IMG/VR virus record: IMGVR_UViG_3300006803_000047
Location: 1-33,391 of that record
Length of the DNA stretch: 33,391 nt
Reading direction: 5' to 3' (one strand)
Source: a virus
Shown here: piece by piece, positions 14,779 through 26,000 of the stretch
How positions within the stretch are numbered: position 1 is the first letter of the stretch
How the letters are laid out: each line of letters starts with the position of its first letter
Notes under the pieces: generated by a model
What the model was told of the DNA's origin: nothing
What the model saw: only the letters and a program-made list of their open reading frames with translations
The model's database searches: none
Position numbers and translations under genes: made by a program

Positions 14779-16710
14779 TTAAATATCCACACTTGCAGTA
14801 ATGTTAGAGAATCCTGCACTATTAATAAATATATCAACATCGATAGGGTCAGATGCACTCGTGGTAACAGTAGTAATAGTAGTACCTCCAGTGAAAGTCA
14901 TACCAGTTCCTTCAATTAGCAATTTAACATCTGTAGAAATTCTAGCCCCTTGTGCATTGTACGCACTAACTGCTACCGTACTCGCAATCTGTGCTCCTGC
15001 GTACGTGTAGCTAGTAGCAGCCGGAGTTACTGTTACAGTAAGAGGCAAACTAGGAGTTAGCAAGTGCAGTTCTGGATAATTTGTGCTACCTAAAGAAGTA
15101 CTATCTTTAGTGTACCAAATTCTATCAGTACTGTCTCTACCAATACTGGTTATTTTATAGGATAAAGTATTTGCTGTTTCCCATCCAGTAGCTGAGTTAA
15201 AAGAAATAATTAAAAAACTATAATCGTCATTAAGACCTATAAGCGTTTCTTCATCGTTTAAAAATATATGCGACTGCCAAGGAAATGGTAATACCTTCTT
15301 ACTATGAAATGTAAAGAGCCGAGGATCTGCAGCATCAATTTTCCAAGTTAATAGGGTTTTTATTGTATCATTAGTGGCATAATACCTAGGAGCATCAACC
15401 CAGATAAGCGTAATATATCTTTCCCCATTAAATTCAAATAAATGATGAGTAACGATAGAAGTGTTGTTATAAGAATTGTTCTCCCTAAACATCCCCGGAT
15501 ATAGACTATTGTTAATGACAGCATTCCAAGCATCAACACCGCTGGATTTACCAGTAAATCCTACAGATTGTCCTGCTCCTGCCTGCATTATAACATCAGT
15601 TTGTACAGTGAAGGAATCATCCGTAGTATCCCACGTCCATAGATCGGGGTGATAGTCACTATTATCGTCAATATAAACGGCGTACCAAAGTTTTGTGTTT
15701 CCTGTACCATCTCTAGGGTCAGTCATAGTTCTACTAGGTTTAGTAGGCACATGATATGGGCTGGAGTTAGCAAAGTTTCCTCCGGATGTAGTACCATCAC
15801 TCGTTAAATCATTTACATCTAGTCCTCCGGCTGATCTGGCCGTCGCCGACATCGCAGAACCAGTTATCATGGTAGTCACGGTCTGCTGGTTCGTGCCCGT
15901 ACACTTATATATGGTCGTCCGATAGGCGCTGCTCACGTTGCTGCCGGGGCTATAAGAGTTATAAACGTTCACAAATATAGGCTGAGCATCAACACTGCTT
16001 ATTCCTAGGAAAGAAGTAGAGGTATAGTTAGTAAAAGCATAGCCTGAGGTGAGGTTTTGAACGCCTGGCCAGTTAATATTGTACCCTCTCATTATCCTAT
16101 CGGTGTACCATTGATTAGTGGTATTATAGAACCTATATAGACCCCCTATCTCATTACCCGGACTGTGATAATATAACCAATAAGAAGAATTTCCCGGTCG
16201 AACGATGCTGGTCAGAGAGGGTTGATAACTCACGCCTCCGGAAAAAGCAATATCAGTTAAGTCTTGAGACTCAGATACTCCGAGACTCGTCAAGGTTACC
16301 GTGGCGCTCTCGGCCTCAGTGCCGGTCCAGGCGAAAACTGCATCAGAGGACCCATTATTCATAACAAATACGTCAGCTTTAGCTTTATAATTTCTATCCA
16401 TAGACATCCAAAACTTATGCTGATGCAAATTTAGATAGGTCGTGGGGGTCGTGTTGGTATAATTATCAAAACCCACGTAGTCTTTTGATAGAGCCATCTG
16501 GTAGCCCGGCCTATTATAAGACTGCCTGTTACTACTTGCTATACCATTTGAATTAGAGGTGGTGGTTGCAAACTTTTTATTGTAGATAGGGCTTAGAGTA
16601 GAAAAGTCATGCTTATAATCAAATAAATATAAACCATCATTTGAAACTCGTGGGTCTTCTAGGATTACGAACGCGGCGCTTGATCCTTTATAATCATAAA
16701 TTTTAGCCAT
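14779..16710 (-). CDS. Propeller-like virion protein with C-terminal Ig-like domain, 643 aa
   Basis: The first 540 residues are Trp/Tyr-rich and beta-rich, with repeated segments such as YQPSLTSIVRPGNSSYWLYY, KLWYAVYIDD and ERYITLIWVDAPRYYA. These look like blades of a beta-propeller that has no metal or FG-GAP signature. The last 95 residues (PSLPLTVTVTPAATSYTYAG onward) look like a bacterial Ig-like (Big) domain, common in phage adhesins. The ATG at 16710 has GAGGAGG 8 nt upstream, within the end of the previous gene. Parts of the gene, about 15830-15960 and 16190-16340, are visibly more GC-rich than the surroundings. It is probably a host-binding or accessory fibre protein; no enzymatic residues are evident. 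Confidence 0.6.
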   Translation of the reverse strand: MAKIYDYKGSSAAFVILEDPRVSNDGLYLFDYKHDFSTLSPIYNKKFATTTSNSNGIASSNRQSYNRPGYQMALSKDYVGFDNYTNTTPTTYLNLHQHKFWMSMDRNYKAKADVFVMNNGSSDAVFAWTGTEAESATVTLTSLGVSESQDLTDIAFSGGVSYQPSLTSIVRPGNSSYWLYYHSPGNEIGGLYRFYNTTNQWYTDRIMRGYNINWPGVQNLTSGYAFTNYTSTSFLGISSVDAQPIFVNVYNSYSPGSNVSSAYRTTIYKCTGTNQQTVTTMITGSAMSATARSAGGLDVNDLTSDGTTSGGNFANSSPYHVPTKPSRTMTDPRDGTGNTKLWYAVYIDDNSDYHPDLWTWDTTDDSFTVQTDVIMQAGAGQSVGFTGKSSGVDAWNAVINNSLYPGMFRENNSYNNTSIVTHHLFEFNGERYITLIWVDAPRYYATNDTIKTLLTWKIDAADPRLFTFHSKKVLPFPWQSHIFLNDEETLIGLNDDYSFLIISFNSATGWETANTLSYKITSIGRDSTDRIWYTKDSTSLGSTNYPELHLLTPSLPLTVTVTPAATSYTYAGAQIASTVAVSAYNAQGARISTDVKLLIEGTGMTFTGGTTITTVTTSASDPIDVDIFINSAGFSNITASVDI

Positions 16711-16711
16711 T

Positions 16712-17050
16712 TTATTGTACCTCCTCTAATTCAGCATCTGGAAAAAGATCTAAAAAAATCTCTACTCCTTGCTCTTTTGATGTGATAGGATTCTTATAGG
16801 TTGCTCCTCTACGTGGATCGTACATAAATCCTTGCATCGAACCAAAAGGACAGGTATGCTCTTCGTGCTCTTCATCATCGGCCTCTGTTAAAGGACTAAA
16901 ATGTATCTCCCATAAACCATCGGTTAAACTTACAGTTGCTAAATGGTCGTGAGTACAACGCTCTATAGCAGCACTGCCGTCCTCTAATATCTGTACTTGT
17001 CCATCTTCTCCTAGGACTGGTACAGGGTAACTTATAGTATAATTGCTCAA
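16712..17050 (-). CDS. Small acidic protein of the fibre cluster, 112 aa
   Basis: The start is a TTG at 17050 with a strong AAGGAG 7 nt upstream; that site overlaps the stop of the giant fibre gene (TAAGGAG). The product starts MSNYTISYPVPVLGEDGQVQ and is strongly acidic (ADDEEHEEH). It has a His/Cys pair region (ERCTHDHL and EHTCPFGSM) that could bind a metal. I do not recognise a family. Directly downstream of the fibre and upstream of the propeller protein, it may be a fibre chaperone or a small attachment component, an idea based only on position. Confidence 0.65.
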   Translation of the reverse strand: MSNYTISYPVPVLGEDGQVQILEDGSAAIERCTHDHLATVSLTDGLWEIHFSPLTEADDEEHEEHTCPFGSMQGFMYDPRRGATYKNPITSKEQGVEIFLDLFPDAELEEVQ

Positions 17051-17061
17051 AATTGATCTCC

Positions 17062-20000
17062 TTATGAGTAAATGAACTTAATGGACAGGTTAGTACCTGG
17101 CCCAGATATTATGTCAACAGTTATTTCATCCGCAGGCCCCACTACAACTCCCGCAGTAAAAGCAGCTTCAATGAAGGGAGCCGCGGGGGGTATAACAAAT
17201 TGCTGAACCTCAGCACCACTTCGCATCACAGAAAATATTAGAGAGGCACCAGAAGGTTGATCAACTTGTGCTCGTATCTCATGTAATGTTATCGTTTGTT
17301 GAGGTTGAAATAACTGTGTTCCAGTTAGTGGTCCTGTAAACTGTCCGGCTCTAACCAAGTAGAACGCATTGGTTCTCTTTAAGTTATACCATATAGTTCC
17401 TTCCCACACATATAAAACGCCTGTGTCTTGTGCAAAAGATAAATCCCCTAAGTTCCCTATTGCAGGAAAAGAGTTTCTAGTTGCATATACAACGGCAGGA
17501 CTAGGAGTAGGCGTAGCTTCCCAAGTATCTGTGTTCCCGTTATATTTTAATACATCCCCATTATTGGGGGTTGTTGGTATTGAAACATTAGATAGGTCTT
17601 CTAATGTATCCACATTAGATGTACCTACTATTGCTAATTCAAATTTATTTGTTCCAGTATCGTATATTAATCCTTGACCTTGAGTAGCTCCTACAGCATT
17701 CACATCTGTTAAGTCTGTTAGTGCAGCCGCGAACTCTATAGTTGTAGGAACCCACTTATCTTGATCATTGTATACTAAGTACTGTCCTTCTGTAACTCCA
17801 GTCAAATCTACGTCTGTTAATTCTGATACGGCTGTTGCTACGGTTCCGGGCTCCCACTCACTACTTGTGGAATTATACTGCAGGAATTGATTATCAGTAA
17901 CTCCCTCTAGATTTACATCGGTTAAGCCATCTAAACTAAACTCATTATCTACTGCGCTCCATTGATCTCCAATAGTATTGTATACTAGTATCTGACCTGT
18001 AGTTGGAGTAGATACACTGCTACCCATATTACTTAAAGAATCAAGAGCTCGTTCAGGTATACCCGCCTCCCACTTAGAGGTATTCTCATTCCAAATTAAA
18101 GTTTGAGATGCTGTAGGAGCTACAGTAGTATCTATATCTGATAGATTAGTAGTTGCTAAAGTCCCATTTGACCATATTCCTTCAGAGTATAATAAAAGAT
18201 CGTTGTTTTCAATGTCAGCTAAACTAATATCTGTTAGACTGGGAAGAGACACATCTCCAGGAGACCAAGTACTAGTAACACTATTATACTGTAGGTATTG
18301 TCCATCTGTAGGAAATAATGTAAAAGTGTCTACATCTGTTAAATCTCCGATACCTGCAATAAGTGACGCAGTGCTATCAGAGTCAAGGTCAATATTACTA
18401 GTATTAGAACTTACTAAAAGCTCGGTTTCAGATACAGCTCGTCCTATCTTTCCGAAGCCTGTAGCTCCAGGGAATAAGGTTCCATCTACAGCTACGTAGT
18501 AATTAGCCCCGGGTATAAGCCCTGATAGTGCAGAAACAAAACCAGAACCTGTAATAATAGTAGTAGTATCTCCAGCTAAGTAAGCACCCTCTGAAATACC
18601 TACCCAATCTGCGGCCTTGCTAGAAATAGATATATCATTCAAATTATAAGTTATTGCCTGATATCCTGTAGAGTATACTAATCTAGTTTTAAAGAGGGAT
18701 GCACAGCTGCCTACACTTGAAGTAGTCTCACTTGCTAGTAGAATTCTCGATGCGATATCAAAAACTCTGAAACCCTTATTAGACCCGTATGTTACAACTA
18801 AAGTTTTTTCATTCGCAGAAAGAGACTTCTGCCCATAATCTAAGTAAGCAGACCCAGAAGTATATAAAAGTGTGCCATCCAGCAGGCTATGAATGTACAG
18901 GTAGCCTGAATAAGTACTAGCTACAATTAAGTAATTACTATTTATCGCGATAGTATCTGCATTGTAATGAGGTACTTCTATAGTACTTACTAAATCATAG
19001 GCATAATCATATATATAAGCAGTTGCAGAATTAAGCCCGTCCTGTAAGACATCATATATGAGAATTTTACTACCGTCATCAAGCATAGCTACTTGTGTGC
19101 CAAAACTTCTAGAATTTACGGCAGAGGAATTAGGATGTTCAAAAGTATGTACTAGGTTTCCTGTATACGCATTAAATAAGAACGCCCTACCTAGAGATGC
19201 ATTACTAATAGGATCTCTATAGTTTTTGTCCCCCACTAAAAGGAAGTTTCCTTGAAAATCTATAGACTTTTGATGGTAGCCAAAGCCATTTGAAGTAGTT
19301 CTAGAGGGATCGGGGTGCTCAATTGATCTTAAGTACTCTCCAGTAGTACCTTTATAAATATGAACCTTACCCTTGCCATTAGCATAAGGATTTTCAGCTG
19401 CTATAATAGCTACTAAGTCCCCGTTTGTGGCAACAGTATTACCAAACTGCTGGTAGGTATAGCTAGTAGGAGGATATAGTACCTGTAACAATTCTCCGGA
19501 ACTAGCACTATATACAAATGCTTTTCCTGTATTTGTAATTCCTGGTAGGTCAAATTCAGGATTACCTGCTACTATTAAATCTTCATATATATCAATTGAT
19601 CTACCGTAGCCTGAGAGAGAAATATCCTGAAAGAAGTCATTTTCGAATACTGCAGTCCCTGTTATTTCCTCCGTACCCCGTATTTGAGCTACTTTAGAGT
19701 TATTAGTTATATAGACGGGCTCGCCCGCAGCAATAGAGCCTTCAGCCTCTATATTTATAAAGTTTCCGAAAACATTTCTAGCTACTGTCCACTCAAGCGC
19801 TTCACCGTCCCATTCAAGAATATCTCTATCAGTTTTAAATACATTTGTATTTACATCAGTTAATTCATCGAGAGTTGATACTTGGGAAAAAGTTTCAGGC
19901 ACCCACTGTGAGCCGTTCCAAGAAAGACTTTGCCCAACAGCTACATTAGAAATACTAACATCATTTAAGTCATTAAAAGCAAAAACATTAGAGTACCCAA

Positions 20001-23000
20001 TATCGGTAGCTTTCCATTTTCCACTCAAAGACTCAAATACCAAAGCTTGGGTATCTTCTGGAGGTGTATCAATCAAAGATACATCATCTAATTCAGTTAT
20101 ACTAGTTATAGTAGATACGAACTTACCTTCCCAGAATTGACCATTCCATGTTAAAGCATGGGAGGGGGTAAGACCACTAGAAAAATCTACGTCGCTAAGG
20201 TCTGGCATAGTAGCTACGCCAGAAATACTGCCGAGTATTAATAGTTGTTGACTATTTGTTGCAATACCTACTAAGCCATAATCAGTTGTATTTGTCGTTA
20301 GTGTACCGTCAAAGTTCGCGTAGTAATAGGTAGCAGGAACTAATCCTGAGTATACGAATGGAGTAAGCCCCCCAAGAATAACAACTTCCCCAGTCTCTCC
20401 TTGAGTCATAGTACCCGCTGCGATACCTATCCACTCACCTGCATCAGAACTAATAGCAGATTCACTTACATCGAATAGATGTACAGCTCCACGATCAATT
20501 GCAGGATTTTGCTGACTACCAGCGCTGAGATCACTATAAGGAGCGCCTGCTATAGCTTTTCCTGCGGGGGTTATAGCAACAGCCGTTCCCATTCTTTCTC
20601 CGGAAGGAGATACATTGTATCCAGGGTTATCAAAACCTCCATAATAAACAGGGGGAGCAGCATTAGAGTATACATGAATTTTTCCGGAATCAGGATAACC
20701 CTCTTTGCCAGTTTCTGAGCCTATTACTATCTGGTACTCCCCAATAGCTACGGAAACGCCAAACCTATCACCTATTGCTTCTGGGCTTTGAATAGTATGT
20801 AGTAGGGCCCCTGTAGTAGCTGAAAAGATATAAACTATGCCTTGATTTGCATTGTATCCAGGTGCTCCGACTATTATTTTTTCTGGCCAGTAAGCTAGTA
20901 CTGTTCCGAAGCCTTCTGAATCAATATTAGGATTTACTAAAGTTGCGATACTAGCAGTAGTTACACGATTTCTTATATAGATTCTACCAGTACTTAGAGT
21001 ACCTCCGGTGTCCTCGGAGGGAGCAGAAATAATTACGGACGAAGGCGTGATACTAACTACAGAACCGAAAGCATCTCCAGCGGGGGTACCCTCATCGTTA
21101 GAATTTTCAAATATTTTACTAGGAGGAATAATTGGCCATTCCTCCTCTTCTACGTCATATGAGTAACCATCAAGGTCATTAAAATCATATAAATAGGCTC
21201 TTCCCGTATTAAAGCTAGTAGGGCTATCGTAGCCTGGTGATCCGATTAAAATGGCAGTGTCATCTATAGATACAGACGCTCCGAAGTTGTCATTTGCATT
21301 TTGATTAAAAGGGCAGGGTATTATGTATACTAAACTACCAGTAGATATTCTAAAAACATATACTATGCCTGTCTGCACGGCTCCATTTATTGTTCCCTTA
21401 GGCGCACCTACTGCTAGGTAATCTCCGTAAATACTTATAGACTCTCCAAAGTATTGATTGGAAACATTTGCAATAACTTGGTAGCCCTCACGCGGGGGAT
21501 AGAAAGTTCTAACAGGAGCGTCAGTAACTGCATCATATACAGTTACAACTCCGAAGTAACTTCCAACACCCTGTGCTGAGGCTCCTGGAGCAGAGACTGC
21601 GTAATAATCACCCTGATGTGTAATAACTGAGCCAAATAACGCATAGTTACTTGGTACAGATGCAGGTATACTTGCAAGGAATGCGCCAATAGATATTTCT
21701 ACATTTTTAAATTGTCCTGTATTTCCATATAGTACTATGCTTCCTTCAGTTATATTTTCGGAAGCTACTCCTGTAATTCTCTGTCCTTCGGGTAAATCTG
21801 TTGGTCTCCATGTTGCCCCATCGAATTGTAGTACTTGATCTTCTAAAGGTGGGATAGTATCTAAGTCTACGTCTGTTAAATCATTTATTATAGCTACATT
21901 ACTAGACCCCGTAGCTGCATTAACCCATGACTGGGCTACTCCATTCCAAGTTAGAACTTGCCCTGACTGAAGTAAATTAGGTACTGGTAAAAATACATCA
22001 TCCAGCTCTCCAATATTTGAGACCCCGCCAGAAACTGCGCCTGTTACCCAGCCTGAACCATTCCAAACTAATCCATCTCCAACTTGTGGGGTAACACTTG
22101 TTACGTCGTTTAAATCATTAAGTACATTTACTTGATCAGCAGTATTAGACTCTACGTCACCTGTTATAAGTAGTGTATTTGGACTAAGCGCCTTTCCTAT
22201 AATTCCATAAGGAGAAAGTGTGAGGGTATATCCTCCGTCTACTTGCAAATAATAATTACTGCCTGCTTCCAGCCCAAATAAATTTTTTGCTACTCCTCCG
22301 AATAGCGTAACGTTCCCAACCTCTCCATCAGCAATATCTTCAAACGCTATACCTATCCATGCGTCAGCATTGGTGGTAATTTGAGAATCAAAAGTTACAA
22401 CAGCGCCAGAATTAAAATCACTACTAATTGTATTTCTAACATAGGGAGTACCTACATGATATAAGTCATTAAAGCCCTGACCTCCAATAGCTACTGAGTA
22501 ACCGAACTGCTCATTAGTAGAGTCCCCATATATATTAGGATTAGAGAAGATAGCTTCTAATTGACCTGAAGTAGCATCCAGTAAATAAGCTTTACCAGCA
22601 TTAGTATACTTCCCGCCAACATAGCCCTGCTCTTCATAAGTTGCTCCAGCTAAGAGCTTGCCCTCTTTCATATCTACGGACCAACCAAATCGATCTCCGG
22701 TTGTAGGGTTATTATAACTATTAGGATTAGTAATTACAGTTCGGAAATCTAGTGTATTCAGATCCCATATAAATACTCTGCCCTGGTCGTACCCCTCAGG
22801 GTAATCTGTATCCGAATCATAAGATCCTATAGCTAAAAGATTTGGATAAACTTGATCCCACTTTAAAGCACTTGCGAAATTATAACTAAAGCCGCCACCT
22901 AATCCAGGATTTGCTATATAGGCTACTTGTACAGGATCGATTTCCTCGTTAGAAATATCAAATATATATACGCCACCCTTGGTAGAACTTGGCCCTTCGT

Positions 23001-26000
23001 TCTTGCTAGCAACTGCAAGGTATTGTCCAGTACTATTTAAAGCTACTTTCGTACCAAACTGGTCATTATATGAGCCGCCGGTCTCATTAGGATTTGTTAT
23101 AATATGAGGAAATTGGGCCTCGCCAACAGCAGGAGACGGATTAACTATGTATACTACTCCGCTATTGATAGCTATGTTACCAGAATCAAAGGGAGCTCCG
23201 ACTGCTAATCTTTCACCTCCAAGAGATATTGAATGTCCAAATTGACTGTTATTGGGGCTATAAGACTGTACGGACCCAAATGTTGCTAGGCCGGGGTGTA
23301 CTATTTGGCTAGTTATAGCATTAGTAGTACGATTATAAAGATATACTGCTCCAGTTTGGTAGTTTAGTCCTGAATCTTCGAAAGGCGCACTAATCGCAAA
23401 TAAATTACCATGTATTGCTAAGCTAAATCCAAATCTATCATTTGCTGGGGAGGAGTTTATATTATTATTATTAATAGTTGCTTCTAGAAATCCAAGCGCA
23501 TCATATACATATACTTTACCCGAGTCGATCTCGCCTGTCTCATCTTCTCTATCCGCCGATACGAGCAGCTTATCAGTACTTGCTGCAAGACTATAGGCAA
23601 AAAAGTCATTTGAAGCAGTACCAAAAGGAGTTGGATTTTCTTTGTACCAGGCAGGCTGAAAAGGAGACTGGCCTGTTCTACTAACAGAGCCATTCAAATT
23701 GATAGAAACTACCTCTCCCTGTAGAATGTCTCCTTCGGCTATAAAGTCTTCAATGCCTCCTGAGTGCCCGTTTCTAGGATACCATCTATTAATGGAGGAA
23801 TCCCAGGTAAGTACTTGTAACTCTTTAGGAGGGTAAGAAATAACATTGACATCTACTAAATCGCCAATGAAAGCTGCGACAGCATCCCCTGTAGGTCCAG
23901 GAACCCAGTTACTGCCATCCCAAAATAAGCTTTCGCCAGCCTCAGGTACATTTCCTCCCGTAGTTGTATCTACATCTCCTAAAGAGCCTAAACTGATTGT
24001 ATCAAGACTGGGAGACCCCGGTCTAAAGACGGAATCAATAGCATTCCATACTAGTGTTTCACCCTCTAAGGGATTATTACCAAGACTCGTAATGTCTACC
24101 TCATCTAAACCGCTTAAACTTGTTACTGTAATGTTGGCAATGAGTTGAGGTTCCCACTTACTTGTAATAGAGTTATAAGCTATTACATCAGCCTCAGTTG
24201 GAGCCTGGGTTTGTAAATCTACATCTGTTAAATCATCAAGTGAAGCAACCCTAGATACCGCCCCTGGAATCCATTTATCCTCCTCAAGATTATAAACTAA
24301 AACATCGTTACTTACTGGCGTAATCTCTTGTAAGTCTACATCTGTTAAATCATCAAGTATAAATACATTTGAAGTTCCAGTCTGTTGAGGTATCCATTTA
24401 TCTAAAATAAAACTATAGACTAAAGAGTCTCCGTGCTCTAACCCCGCAGTATTAACATCACTTAACTCATTAAGAACAAAAGATCCTTGAGGAATATAAT
24501 TCGCAAGAGCCCAATGAGTTCCAGTCCATTGTATACTTTGACCAGGAGTAGGGGAGGCTACAGAAGTATCCGATAGCCCACCAAACGTAGTAATATTACT
24601 ATATCCAATTGTTTTTGGAGACCATCTATTATTTGCACTATCCCACACCAATCCTTGGTTATTAGCCGGAGGCTTAGAAACAGTATCCACATCTCGAATA
24701 TCGTTTAAGTAGCTTACACCGGTCTCAGCGCTTACTACGTTACCTGTAATTAAAAGCTCAGTTTCTGCGGTAGCTTTACCCAAAACTCCGTAATCTGTTT
24801 CGGTAAGAGTTAAAAAGCCTCTACCATCTAAATAATAGTTTTTATTAGTTTCCAGCCCTGATACAAATTTATTAACAGAACCTACTGTTGTAACAAGTAC
24901 ATCTTTATTATCTGCTACTAGTCTATCTTCTTCTACTATACCTACCCAATTGTCTGCATTACTAGTTAAGAATGAAGAACTTGAAAAAGTATGAATTTCT
25001 CCTACCCCTGCAATAGTTAAGCGAGGAGCTCCAATAATAGTATAGTCATTAGTTACTGCAAGACTGTAGCCCCAATTAATATTAGTGTCTGTAGGATTTT
25101 TAAACTCATTTAAGAATCTCCCAGTGTTTACATCAAATATGTAAACAGTACCCCAGCTAGTGCCTATGGTTCTTTCATCAGTAGCTGATGCTATTATATA
25201 GTCGTTAGATATAGCTACTGTATTACCGAACTTATCTGCTCCTCCTGATATATTCCTATCTGGATTTGTTATAGTGTAGTTAAAGTCTCCGGTAACAAGG
25301 TTATATACAAATATTTTACCCCCTTCTGAATTAGGGGCTCCTACAACTAGCCTACCGCTAGTTGATATACCCATCGAATTACCAAAGTTCCCTTCAAAGT
25401 TATTCGGGCTGGTTAAGGTATAGAGTAATCCGGCTGTAGCTGCTTGGTATACTCTGACTTCATTATTTAAGGGATGGCCTATAGCTATGTAGCCAGAAGC
25501 ACCTACAGCTACAGACTGGCCCCATCCTGTAATAGAAGGAGTAGGGCTTTGAATAGAGTGTAGTAGGTTGCCTGTTGCAGGATTGAATATATAAACAACC
25601 CCCGTATTATTATCAGATAAATTTATAGGCTCTTCAGTTATAGCTGAGACAACAATATAATCGTTGGTAATTTGTACTCTATTACCAAATTGGTCATCTA
25701 GAGTGGACGTAGATAGATTAGGATTTTCAATAGTTTCTGATAATGTAAATCCAGGTAAATCATATATGTAAATTCGTCCAGCATTGCTATTATAGCCAGG
25801 AGCACCTACTACAAAGAAATTGTCTGAGATAGATACTGATTCACCAAATTTTGTTGCAAGCCCTGGAGTTGGATTAGTAATGACCTGTAACAGTGAATTA
25901 GTAGAAGTATCGTATATTTCAATTTTACCCCCAGTAGTTGAGTTTTCAAACCCGGGAGCTCCAACAATATAGTAGTTATCTGAAACGTATACCGATTTTC

